In this document: positions 53,655 to 63,214 of the stretch, one piece after another | Numbering within the stretch: the first letter of the stretch is position 1 | Layout: the number at the start of each line of letters is the position of its first letter | Assembly (NCBI RefSeq): GCF_001696605.3 | Contig: NZ_CP031716.1 | Location: 3,348,001-3,412,000 of the forward strand | Reading direction: 5' to 3' | Origin: Acinetobacter wuhouensis | Lineage (GTDB): Bacteria; Pseudomonadota; Gammaproteobacteria; Pseudomonadales; Moraxellaceae | DNA: 64,000 nucleotides | The notes under the pieces: model-generated | Told to the model about the DNA's origin: nothing | What the model saw: the letters and a program-made list of their open reading frames with translations, nothing else | Database searches by the model: none | Made by a program: the position numbers and the translations under genes

Positions 53655-55367
53655 ATGGAACACATCGAACGTGAATCGATGGAGTTTGACGTAGTGATCG
53701 TAGGCGCAGGCCCTGCGGGTCTTTCTGCTGCGATTAAAATTCGTCAATTGGCTATTGAAAACAATCTTTCTGACCTTAGCGTCTGTGTGGTTGAAAAAGG
53801 CTCTGAAGTTGGTGCGCATATCCTTTCTGGTGCTGTACTTGAACCTCGTGCAATCAATGAACTTTTCCCGAACTGGAAAGAAGAAGGCGCGCCTTTAAAT
53901 GTGCCTGTGACTGAAGATAAAACATTCTTCTTAATGTCTGCGGAAAAATCACAAGAAGCGCCACATTGGATGGTGCCAAAAACCATGCACAATGATGGTA
54001 ACTATGTGATCTCACTAGGTAACGTGGTTCGTTGGTTGGGTACTAAAGCTGAAGAGTTAGAAGTTTCTATTTTCCCAGGCTTTGCTGCTTCTGAAATCCT
54101 TTATCATGAAGATGGTTCTGTAAAAGGGATTCAAACGGGTGATATGGGTATCGGTAAAGATGGTGAGCCGACTCACAACTTTACTCCTGGTTACGAACTT
54201 CATGCAAAATATACAATTTTTGCAGAAGGTTGTCGTGGTCACCTCGGTAAACGCCTACTTGCTAAATTTAACTTAGACAAAGATGCTGATCCACAACACT
54301 ATGGTATCGGTATTAAAGAGCTTTGGGAAATTGATCCTGCAAAACATAAACCTGGTTTAGTGATGCATGGTTCGGGCTGGCCTTTAGCTGAAACTGGTTC
54401 TTCTGGTGGTTGGTGGTTATACCATGCTGAAAACAACCAAGTGACTTTGGGTATGATCGTTGATTTGTCTTACGAAAACCCAAATATGTACCCATTTGCT
54501 GAAATGCAACGTTGGAAAACACATCCTCTGATCAAGCAATATCTTGAAGGTGGTAAACGTATTTCTTACGGCGCGCGTGCAGTTGTGAAAGGTGGTTTAA
54601 ACTCACTGCCTAAATTGACATTCCCAGGCGGTTGTTTGATCGGTGATGATGCAGGTTTCTTAAACTTTGCAAAAATCAAAGGCTCTCATACGGCAATGAA
54701 GTCAGGCATGCTATGTGGTGAAGCTGTCTTTGAAGCGATTGCTGCGGGTGTAGAAAAAGGCGGTGATTTGGCTGTTGCCCGCGTAACTGAAGGCGAAGAT
54801 TTCTTTGCGAAAGAATTAACTGCTTATACTGACAAATTCAATAACAGCTGGTTAAAAGAAGAGTTACATCGTTCACGTAACTTCGGCCCTGCAATGCATA
54901 AATTCGGTCTTTGGATGGGTGGTGCGTTTAACTTTATTGATCAAAACATCTTTAAAGTACCATTCACTTTACATGACTTAATCCCTGATTTTAGTGCGTT
55001 AAAAACTGTAGATGCCTCGACGTTTAAACCGAACTATCCAAAGCCAGATGGTAAATTGACTTTTGATCGTTTATCTTCTGTATTCGTTTCTAACACAGTA
55101 CATGAAGAAAATCAGCCAGCGCATTTGAAATTGACTGATGCATCTATTCCTGTAAATGTAAACTTACCAAAATGGGATGAGCCTGCTCAACGTTATTGCC
55201 CTGCTGGTGTTTATGAAATCATGGAAAATGATGATGGTTCTAAGCGTTTTCAAATCAACGCGGCGAACTGTGTTCACTGTAAGACTTGTGATATTAAAGA
55301 CCCATCTCAAAACATCACTTGGGTAACACCTGAGGGTGGCGGTGGTCCTAATTACCCTAATATGTAA
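53655..55367 (+). CDS. Electron transfer flavoprotein-ubiquinone oxidoreductase
   Basis: A 570-residue FAD and 4Fe-4S membrane-associated enzyme that passes electrons from ETF (reduced by acyl-CoA dehydrogenases) to ubiquinone. The FAD loop IVGAGPAGLSAAIKI is near residues 15-29; GGWWLYHAENNQVTLGMIVDLSYENP and the C-terminal cluster cysteines in RYCPAGVYE and NCVHCKTCDIKDPSQNITW are intact. The ATG at 53655 has GAGGAG 7 bases upstream; an ATG seven codons earlier overlaps that site and is rejected. Confidence 0.96.
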   Translation: MEHIERESMEFDVVIVGAGPAGLSAAIKIRQLAIENNLSDLSVCVVEKGSEVGAHILSGAVLEPRAINELFPNWKEEGAPLNVPVTEDKTFFLMSAEKSQEAPHWMVPKTMHNDGNYVISLGNVVRWLGTKAEELEVSIFPGFAASEILYHEDGSVKGIQTGDMGIGKDGEPTHNFTPGYELHAKYTIFAEGCRGHLGKRLLAKFNLDKDADPQHYGIGIKELWEIDPAKHKPGLVMHGSGWPLAETGSSGGWWLYHAENNQVTLGMIVDLSYENPNMYPFAEMQRWKTHPLIKQYLEGGKRISYGARAVVKGGLNSLPKLTFPGGCLIGDDAGFLNFAKIKGSHTAMKSGMLCGEAVFEAIAAGVEKGGDLAVARVTEGEDFFAKELTAYTDKFNNSWLKEELHRSRNFGPAMHKFGLWMGGAFNFIDQNIFKVPFTLHDLIPDFSALKTVDASTFKPNYPKPDGKLTFDRLSSVFVSNTVHEENQPAHLKLTDASIPVNVNLPKWDEPAQRYCPAGVYEIMENDDGSKRFQINAANCVHCKTCDIKDPSQNITWVTPEGGGGPNYPNM

Positions 55368-55378
55368 TTTCTCTATTG

Positions 55379-55412
55379 AGATAAAAAAACCCGCTGAGTG
55401 CGGGTTTTTTAA
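55379..55412. terminator. Terminator between ETF-QO and the putative immunity gene
   Basis: AAAAACCCGC and GCGGGTTTTTT pair around TGAGT. It serves ETF-QO and probably the convergent T6SS locus. Confidence 0.92.
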
Positions 55413-55415
55413 TTG

Positions 55416-56336
55416 CTATAAAATAAAATCTTTCGCTTGAGTTGCGTAATTAAATTTCCCTGAAATTTCGGATGGATAAACAAACTCTAAGTTAAATTTA
55501 GTATTGAATTTCAATTTAACATTAGGGTTTTCCTTGAAAAAATCATTAATTTTTTTTATTTTTTTATTATCTATAGAAAAAATAAACTCCTTACTTTTAC
55601 CTGAATCTAAATAGAGTGTATCCTGATTATCATCTCCGGATATTATATTATTTATTGTTAAATCAACATTAAAAAAATCCAAACCATTATATATTGACAA
55701 ATGTGAACTAATAGTGCTTTCATCTGAATTTTCATAACCACCCCAAGCTTTTATATTATTTATTCCAACTTTGAAATTAGTTGGATTAACAAAATTAATA
55801 ACTAGAAGATAATTACCATTTTTTTTTATAATTTTATCCTCCACATAAAAACCTTTGCTTAATTTAAACTCATTTATATCATCATAAATTTTAAATTTTT
55901 CTTTAAACCAATTTTCAAACTCCTTCGCATTTTTATCTTTATAAGCAGCAGAAGTAACTGGTGCAGAAACAATATGCTCAACACTATTTTCAATATATCG
56001 ACCAATAATTTTATCCGCTTTTTTCATAAATTGATCATTTTTTTTTGACAGATTTAAAAGTTCTTTATACTTACTTTTAAACTCTAACCAGTTTTCATCA
56101 CTGGCTTTACTTTCTACTAAACCTATCCCTCTGATTTCACTTTTATCACCTATATCCACATAATTGTTCTTTAAATAGTATTTTTCTTTTTTATTTATAC
56201 CAATTTTTCTAACAATTGGGCTACCATATAAACTAGGAGGAGAATATGTATAAAACTCAATCTTATTATCGCCATATGACATTTTAGAACATCCCAAAAC
56301 AATTAAAATAAATATTATATTTTTAAGACTCAACAC
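55416..56336 (-). CDS. Putative T6SS immunity lipoprotein
   Basis: A 306-residue protein of no recognised family. The N-terminus (MLSLKNIIFILIVLGC) is a short hydrophobic signal ending in a possible lipobox (VLGC|SK), predicting a periplasm-facing lipoprotein; Sec cleavage after MSYG is the alternative. The mature part is Lys/Asn-rich with beta-type patterning in its second half. The start (GTG 56336 or the following TTG) overlaps the end of the VgrG toxin reading frame by 14 bases, the usual arrangement for an immunity protein of a linked effector. Composition is much more AT-rich than neighbouring ETF-QO, suggesting transfer. An immunity role is inferred from position only. Confidence 0.65.
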   Translation of the reverse strand: MLSLKNIIFILIVLGCSKMSYGDNKIEFYTYSPPSLYGSPIVRKIGINKKEKYYLKNNYVDIGDKSEIRGIGLVESKASDENWLEFKSKYKELLNLSKKNDQFMKKADKIIGRYIENSVEHIVSAPVTSAAYKDKNAKEFENWFKEKFKIYDDINEFKLSKGFYVEDKIIKKNGNYLLVINFVNPTNFKVGINNIKAWGGYENSDESTISSHLSIYNGLDFFNVDLTINNIISGDDNQDTLYLDSGKSKEFIFSIDNKKIKKINDFFKENPNVKLKFNTKFNLEFVYPSEISGKFNYATQAKDFIL

Positions 56337-57805
56337 CCCAACTTATCCCTGTTTCATCTGAGAACCAATCACGGATTTGATTCATATAATAATTCTGCAT
56401 CAATGGATTTTCAGTTAAAGCTCCTTTCCCCATTAAATTTTCTGTTGAAAGCCTCTTCCAATCATTTTTGGGTTCAACTTTCTTAAAATCTATCTGATTT
56501 GGTGGGTTTGAATTTGTATTAATATACATCTTATGAACAGAGCCACCATAATCAAAATACTCATCAACCCAATTAAACAAATGCCCTACCTCGTGCGTAA
56601 ATGCATTTTCATTTTTCCAATTTGGTTCTGGTATCCAACTCTCTATCGAGTAATGACTAAAATCAACTGAACCATCATCTATTAATGAATAAAAATCTGA
56701 TGCCTTAATTTTATTCAAATAACTTTTAGTTATTGTAGCCCCCCAGTGATCTGCATTGGGTCTTACAGCAAATTTATGTAAATAAATTTTTCTATCCGAA
56801 ATTCTATCCTCCTCAATCTTTAATTTTATTTTTATTTTGCAGATACACCCCTTTGTACTACAGTTTCTTGGTGCTAGATAGAATTGCTTTTTATTTAGAT
56901 TTTTTTCCACAATACTTTTAACATCTGAATCATTTAGCCATTTAGGATTATCTATCTCCTCATCTAACACCTTATAAAATTTCTCGTTAAAGACATATGT
57001 ACTATCATATGGCAACTCTACATCTTCACCTTTTAAATTTTTAACAATATTATCATTTTTATCCAAAACTACCCTTCTGAAACCAATGTAACGTAATTTC
57101 GTAGTCGCTATAATTTCATTAGTTTGTTGATCAAAAGCTAGATCAAACTTTTCATTAAATTCTGAAAAATCATATTCTAGCACTTCTGATTTTTGCCCAG
57201 TTTTGGGATCTGTATAAATCACACCATTTGGGCTTAATACATCGCTATTTTCTAATTTTTTTAAAATTAATTTCCCTGCTTTATCATAATTAAGAATCTT
57301 CCCTGATAATTTAGGAGGTAAATAATTTAAAGTTATAACATTCTTAAGTAAACTTGTGCATTGATGATTTTGTGAAATATTGCCATCAGAATTAACCGAC
57401 TCGCCCAGCTGATTAAAATTCATATTTTCTGTTGTAATATTTAATTTAGATTTAATTGGACACTCAATTGGTTTTAGATTATTTGTAAAATTAAAGGTTG
57501 GAAGTTCAATTAATTGGATATGTTTTTCTGCCCCCCCCACAAACTTATGCTGCCCCGCCTTTGCTTCAAACTTCGCAGGTGTCGTCGGCAAAACACCGCC
57601 ACTACTAATTTCAATCTGCGAACCGCCAGCAATCAAAACAATCTTCTTATTCGCTTTAATCTCAATCTTATCTTCAGTTGAAATCACCTGAACCCCCTTA
57701 CGAGCAATCAAGTCAGCACCATCACCCTGTGCTTGAATCTCAACCTTACCCTTACCTGCATAAAACCTAGCACCATCTTGCGCAGCAAAAAGACTAATCT
57801 TCGAC
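56323..57805 (-). pseudogene. vgrG: 3' part of an IS-split vgrG: DUF2345 remnant plus metallopeptidase effector domain
   Basis: The C-terminal 492 codons of a VgrG of about 1,408 residues. Residues up to about 85 complete the DUF2345 beta-prism (LFAAQDGARFYAGKGKVEIQ, ARKGVQVISTEDKIEIKANK, GGSQIEISSGGVLP). Beyond is an AT-rich effector extension of about 400 residues with a zinc-metallopeptidase motif HEVGHLFNWVDEY (HExxH then DEY; HExxH at 56581-56595), preceded by a Cys-containing stretch (CSTKGCICK). The family pattern HExxHxxGxxDEY has Asn at the usual Gly. It starts directly at the IS border and has no plausible ribosome-binding site of its own; an internal TTG at 57711 is unlikely to be used. 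Confidence 0.85.
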
Positions 57806-57810
57806 TGATC

Positions 57811-58662
57811 CTAGACAGTATCGTGGACAATCGATCCCTCTAAATTCTTGAAATATTTCTGTTCAAAGGCTTCTGGACTTAACCAGCCGTTTGCAGAATG
57901 CCTTCTGACCCGATTGTAATAAATCTCAATATAATCAAACAAGACCGCATTCGCCTCTTTTCGAGTCGAAAACACACTGCCATGTACCACATGACCTTTT
58001 AATGTATGAAAGAAGCTTTCAGTCACTGCATTATCCCAACAGTTTCCACGTCTAGACATACTCTGAGTACAATCATTTTTCAGTAACAGCGCTCTAAAAT
58101 CACGACTACAGTACTGTGAGCCTTGGTCCGAATGAACCATAACACCAGTTGGATAACCCTGACGAGCCATTGCATAGTTAAACGTATCACACACCAACTG
58201 GCGGTCTATTCGATGGCTGGTTTGCCACCCCACGATACGACGGCTAAATAAATCTAGCATCACACATAAATACAACCAACCTTCTTTAGTGCGGATATAG
58301 GTAATGTCTGTTGTCCAGACTTTATTAGGCTGAGTAACTGTAAATTGGCGATCCAACAAGTTGGGTGCTGTAGGCAAACGATGGGTTGAATCAGTCGTAT
58401 GCTTGTATTTACGCGCAATCCTGCTACGTAAACCAAGCTTTTTTAGCATCCTTCCAATAGTACGTTCGCTCATGTTGTAACCTAAATCATGCATGTCATG
58501 TACTAATGAAGGTGCACCCAATCGTGCATGATGCTGCCAATATACGGCTTTTAAGTCATTATATTTCTGTGCCGTATTGGCTTGACGTTTTCGCCAGGCA
58601 TAATAGCCTGAAGTGCTGACACCTAGGTATTTACAGGCAGAAGATACGGTGACTTCATTCAT
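57811..58662 (-). CDS. IS3-family transposase OrfB, copy 3
   Basis: Identical in protein sequence to copies 1 and 2; catalytic D, D, E residues intact. Confidence 0.96.
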   Translation of the reverse strand: MNEVTVSSACKYLGVSTSGYYAWRKRQANTAQKYNDLKAVYWQHHARLGAPSLVHDMHDLGYNMSERTIGRMLKKLGLRSRIARKYKHTTDSTHRLPTAPNLLDRQFTVTQPNKVWTTDITYIRTKEGWLYLCVMLDLFSRRIVGWQTSHRIDRQLVCDTFNYAMARQGYPTGVMVHSDQGSQYCSRDFRALLLKNDCTQSMSRRGNCWDNAVTESFFHTLKGHVVHGSVFSTRKEANAVLFDYIEIYYNRVRRHSANGWLSPEAFEQKYFKNLEGSIVHDTV

Positions 58663-58676
58663 ATCTAGATCTTGAA

Positions 58677-58985
58677 TTACCGTGTACTTTTCTTGGCATG
58701 ATCTGTTAGAAAGTACACATGCGCTTTTTTTAAGATGTCATTGGCTTCCTTGAGCTGTTTGACTTCTTTCTCTAATTCCACGATCCGCTGTTGTTCTGGT
58801 GAAAGTTGACGTTTGCTTGAACCTGCCGGATTGGTTTCACGAATCCATTTATCTAATGTTGAATAACCCACACCTAATTTCTGGGCGATTGCAGCTACAG
58901 ACTCGTGTGAGTTTGAAAGTGCATAATCAATCGCTTGCTGTTTAAATTCGGGACTAAAACGTTTAGCCATTTCTTGAATCTCCAA
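58677..58985 (-). CDS. IS3-family OrfA, copy 3
   Basis: Identical in protein sequence to copies 1 and 2, with the same frameshift site into orfB. Confidence 0.95.
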   Translation of the reverse strand: MEIQEMAKRFSPEFKQQAIDYALSNSHESVAAIAQKLGVGYSTLDKWIRETNPAGSSKRQLSPEQQRIVELEKEVKQLKEANDILKKAHVYFLTDHAKKSTR

Positions 58986-58994
58986 AGATTAAAG

Positions 58995-61790
58995 TTACGT
59001 TATCTTTAGAGGGACGTGCTGTCCATTATTTTGTCTAGGATCAGATTGAGCATGCGTGATTAAATTCTTCTGCGTACTGTACTGAATACTCTCACCCGCA
59101 GTTTCATAAATCTGTTGATCCGCTGAAATATGAATATCTTCGTTGCTTGTCATAGCAATACTATTTGGTGCAGCAAGAACCATCATCGCATCTTGGAAAA
59201 TTTTAAATTCAGCTTGAGATTTAGCATCAGATTTGGACTTCGCACTCAAATTATCCATAAAGCCACTCAAGCCTTTAAAACCTTCAAGCGGGTTCAACAA
59301 ACCTTGTTTTGCAAAACCTACAATGGATTGGACTTGATTTGATGTTTTCTGAATATCACTGAATAGACCTTTAGCATCTTTTAACGCTTTAAATGGATTC
59401 TCACTTAAACCACTTCTTAGTGACTGAAATTGATCCTTATAATTTTCTAATTGCTGTCCAGTATCTTTAACAAAACCTTCAAACTCTTGAATGGTTTGCT
59501 TTACGTCTTTGAATGAATCATTAAATTGCTGAATGACACCTTTAACATCACCCTTGATTCCACCTACTTTTTCAACAAAACCACCTAAATTTCCAAGTGT
59601 ACCAAGCGGATTTGAAGTAAGCCCAGATTTAAAATCACCCACTAAATTCGTAATGGCAGCAACTTTTGAAACCTCAAGTCCTTTGAGCAATGCAGATAAA
59701 TTATCAATCACCTCTAAAGGATCCGTCTGCTGATTCTTAGCAACTTCACTTAAGGCTTTTGAACTATTGAGTGAATTTTCAAGTTGTTGTTTGGCTTCTT
59801 TGGCATCTAGGTGTGTGTCACTGGCTTGGTCTTGTTTATAGGTGGAAAGGAGTAAGCCTTGCCCTGCACGGACTGCTCCCCATTGATCTGTACGCAACTC
59901 AAAACCTTCGCCTCGTCCATCACTGGTCTCTTTGTCTTTGGGATGACTCATGTTTCCGAGGTTGAGTTGGCTTGCACCATGACTATTTTGCAGTTGTGTG
60001 GATATTTGTCCTGTGGTGTCGTCAAAGCGGAGTTGTCCAAAGCCTTCGCCTTGGTATTCTTTGGAGCGAATGCCTGCGAGTTTTTTGGTATCAGGCAGCT
60101 GTCCCTTTTTGTCGAATTGGGTCGGACTTCGTTGGGCTTCGTGAATGCGTCCAACCACAAAAGGTCGATCAATATTGCCATCAAAGAAGTCGATAACTAC
60201 GATTTCACCGATACGGGGTAGGAATCTTGCTCCGTAGCCTTCGCCTGCCCATGGAGTAAGGACATCTACCCATGCTGAGTCGGTATCGTTGTCGTTTGTG
60301 CCCGCACCACCATCGTGTCCATGATCTTCTGTTCGAGTGAAGAGGAATCTGACTTTAATACGCCCCCATTCATCGACATGGATTTCTTCTCCACTCGGTC
60401 CTACTACTTTGGCACGTTGTGGATGGGTTGTTGGGCGGTGTTGGAGTGGATTGTATTCGGGTACGGTGGTGATGTTGCGTCGTTGTACTGTTAGGCTATT
60501 GGCTTGACGTTCTGCTGTTGTGTTGTCTGTGCTATTTGTATTTTGAGTTGTGCTTTGTTGGGTATGTTTCGGTACCCAATTGCTTTCTTGTAGCAGTTTG
60601 TTGATCTGTTCTGTTAGATCTTTGGGTAGGTTGTTTTGGTTGTAGTAGTTTTTTTCGGTGATCAGAAATTCTTGATCTGAGCCACTGTGTTGGTCGATCT
60701 CTGGGTGTTCGGTGAATTTGAACCAGTAGCCGACTTGTGCATCGCGTACGGTTGAGTTGGCAATAAATTGTTTGGATTGGCTGTTGTAGTAGTCACTGAG
60801 GTTTTGATTCAGTTTTTCAATTTGGCTGTTGTTGGATGCTGTAGCTTGGTCTTCACCATTGAGGTCTTGCATCCATGCAGGGCTGATATGCCATGCTTGT
60901 TCTAAGCCTAAACTTGCATTGTCTTGGTTGTTGCTGTGTTGGTGTTTGCTTTGGACACTACCTGCGCCTTCTTCTTGTTCAAGTACATCGGCTTGCCAGC
61001 GTTGGACGTGGACGGCTGTGGGTTGGATACTGCGTTGTCCAATGAAACTGGTGATGCTGTCTTGTTTTTCTGTAGCACTGCTTCGGTGGTAACGAATGTT
61101 TCTTCGATCTAGGGCTTTGTATTGGCTATTGTCATCAATTAAGCGAAGTTTCTGTGCTTGGATTTGTGTTGCACTGTTTGGGACTTGGAGTTGTGCTTCG
61201 TCAATGAGCCAGTTGATGCCTTCACTGCGCATCAAGCGAGTTAGAAAGTCATAATCGCTTTCATTGCTTTGCATGATGAATGGACGAATGTCGTAGTCTT
61301 GTTTGAGTCCGCTTTTATCTAAACTTAAACTTGATGCGAATAAAGGGCTTTTGTCTTGCCATTCTTTAAAGATGGTTTCGATGACTTCAACTGCCGATTT
61401 ATTCATAAACACACGACTATTACGGCGTTTATTCCATAGTGAAGTTGCATCTTGAAGTTTGAGTTTGTAAATCGTTAGTGAACCATCACTTTGTCCTTGG
61501 GCTGCTTCGGTGATGATTCCTGTAGTACGGAACAGTTGTCCTGCATCGGTGACTTGATCAATTGCAACTTGTGTACCAATGAATTGTTTCAGAGGAATCG
61601 TTGCAGATGTTGATAGGCAAATCAGTTCAGCAGACACGCCTTGGTTCAACGCGTGTTGTCCGTCGATGCGTTGTAAGTAGACTTGTTGGTTTAAGTCTGT
61701 ATTTGTAAATTGGATATGAATGGCACGTTTTTGGGCGGTAAGTCCAAGTTGATCCAATATTTTATTAATACTATTCACTAAGCTGTTCAT
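58995..61790 (-). pseudogene. vgrG: 5' part of an IS-split vgrG: T6SS spike protein
   Basis: Now reads as 931 residues, of which the last 15 come from the IS terminus. Residues about 1-420 are the gp27-like hub (LVNSINKILDQL; LTRLMRSEGINWL), about 450-600 the gp5 OB/beta region with PQRAKVVGPSGEEIHVDEWG, GRIKVRF and GEGYGARFLPRIGEIVVIDF, and about 620-665 the GQGLLLSTY block. An unusual, mostly helical insert of about 190 residues (about 668-855) precedes the start of DUF2345 (AAPNSIAMTSNEDIHISADQ). VgrG trimers form the tip of the T6SS tube. The truncated protein keeps the hub and spike, but lacks the end of DUF2345 and the whole effector extension, so it may be unstable or an empty spike. 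No other T6SS gene lies in the window. Confidence 0.9.
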
Positions 61791-61923
61791 TCGAATATTT
61801 AATTATTATTAAAAATATGTTTAGATTATAATCAAAAAAGTAACTAAAACTTATTATTTTTATGTAAAAAAGAATGAATAAATCTCAAGTTATTCATTCC
61901 TCTATTTTTATTTTACTAACAAA

Positions 61924-62181
61924 CTAGCCCTTTTTGACCAGATAATGAAATTCTTTATTTCCTTCTGCATCTTGTACTTCTTCTTGTAAAATCAATTCAT
62001 GCCCAAGATGCATACAAAATTTTGGAATATCCCAAGACGTTGAATTATCCGTGGCAAAAACCTCTACCACATCACCTGATTTAGACTTACGAATCGCTTG
62101 ATGCAACATCATCACGGGTTCAGGACAGCGCAATCCACGTGTATTCAATTGAATGTTCGGTGTAATAGACTGATCTGACAT
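61924..62181 (-). CDS. tusA: Sulfurtransferase TusA family protein
   Basis: An 85-residue TusA/SirA-like protein with the catalytic CPxP motif in NTRGLRCPEPVMMLHQAIR (Cys about residue 18). TusA relays sulfur from IscS for tRNA 2-thiouridine and other pathways. The ATG at 62181 is preferred to an upstream TTG two codons away. Monocistronic, upstream of and same strand as the vgrG locus. Confidence 0.9.
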   Translation of the reverse strand: MSDQSITPNIQLNTRGLRCPEPVMMLHQAIRKSKSGDVVEVFATDNSTSWDIPKFCMHLGHELILQEEVQDAEGNKEFHYLVKKG

Positions 62182-62374
62182 TTTCAACTCTCAAAACACA
62201 ACTAAAGTAAATCAAAATTTTAACACAAACTCAAATAATCAATAAGCTTTACTATTTCTTGGCAAGATGACTCATGCTTTCATCTATTTACCTCATTTAA
62301 TAGATAGACATCTGTATTTTCTTCGGTATGATAAAAATTCATTTACCAGATATTAAGCGTCTTTAGGAAAGATC

Positions 62375-63214
62375 ATGCACGAGGAATCAGGCACATCGTG
62401 GGGAATGCGTGGATTACGCAAATGGCTAGGCACAGCACCAGAAACCCGCGATGAACTGCTAAAATTAGTACAAGATTCACGTCGTTTTTTAGAACCAGAT
62501 ACCGTTGCAATGTTAGAGGGCGTTTTAGACCTTCCAGCAACAAAAATTCGTGAAGTGATGACGCCGCGTACAGCGATGGTTAGCTTGCAAGAAGATGACC
62601 AACTACTTGATATTTTGCATGTTCTAATTGAATCTGCGCATTCACGTTTCCCAGTGTTTTCAGCAGATCAACCTGAAAATGTAGTGGGTATTTTGCTGGC
62701 TAAAGACTTATTGCCATTTTTAACCGATCGCTCATCCAATGTCGATGTACACGCACTGATGCGTCAACCTTTATTTGTACCTGAAAGTGCGCGTTCTGAC
62801 CAAGTATTGAGGATGTTGAAAAATACCCAAACGCATATTGCAATTGTGATTGATGAATATGGTTCAACAGCAGGTTTGGTGACTTTAGAAGATATTCTTG
62901 AAGAAATCGTTGGCGAAATCGAAGATGAACATGACAATGTTGATGAAGAAGCGCAATTTATTGTTCCCGATAAAAGTCATAACACAGCCAACACGTGGAT
63001 TGTACAAGCACTTACACCAATCGAACATTTTAACAATGTTTTAGATGCTGAATTTTCTGATGACGAAGTAGAAACTATGGGTGGTTTATTGCTTCAAGAA
63101 ATTGGTTTAGTCAGCGATCTACAAGGGCAAGTCATTGAACTTGAGGATTGGCAATTTACCATTATTGAAGCAGATGCCCGCACTATTCATCTGATTCGAG
63201 CTGTACGTAAATGA
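62375..63214 (+). CDS. corC: CorC/YbeX-type CBS-domain protein (Mg/Co efflux-associated)
   Basis: A 279-residue cytoplasmic protein with two CBS domains (about residues 60-115 and 125-185; MTPRTAMVSL, SRFPVFSADQPENVVGILLAKDLL, DEYGSTAGLVTLEDILEEIVGEI) and a C-terminal CorC_HlyC transporter-associated domain (about 200-279). It lacks membrane helices. In E. coli YbeX affects ribosome and magnesium homeostasis and is encoded just before lnt, as here. GGAAAG precedes the ATG; the stop overlaps lnt (ATGA). Confidence 0.93.
   Translation: MHEESGTSWGMRGLRKWLGTAPETRDELLKLVQDSRRFLEPDTVAMLEGVLDLPATKIREVMTPRTAMVSLQEDDQLLDILHVLIESAHSRFPVFSADQPENVVGILLAKDLLPFLTDRSSNVDVHALMRQPLFVPESARSDQVLRMLKNTQTHIAIVIDEYGSTAGLVTLEDILEEIVGEIEDEHDNVDEEAQFIVPDKSHNTANTWIVQALTPIEHFNNVLDAEFSDDEVETMGGLLLQEIGLVSDLQGQVIELEDWQFTIIEADARTIHLIRAVRK

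Larger units (their letters stand above)
57806..59043 (-). mobile_element. IS3-family insertion sequence, copy 3 (1,238 bp)
   Basis: Same termini, length and orientation as copies 1 and 2. The flanking triplets are GAC (57803-57805) and GAT (59044-59046), so the expected 3 bp duplication is imperfect at one base. It interrupts vgrG within the DUF2345 region. Confidence 0.96.

Noticed and set aside
59130-61112. Several plus-strand open frames opposite vgrG
   Set aside because: They lack ribosome-binding sites, have biased Cys/Trp/Ser-rich composition and lie antisense to the strongly supported VgrG frame.
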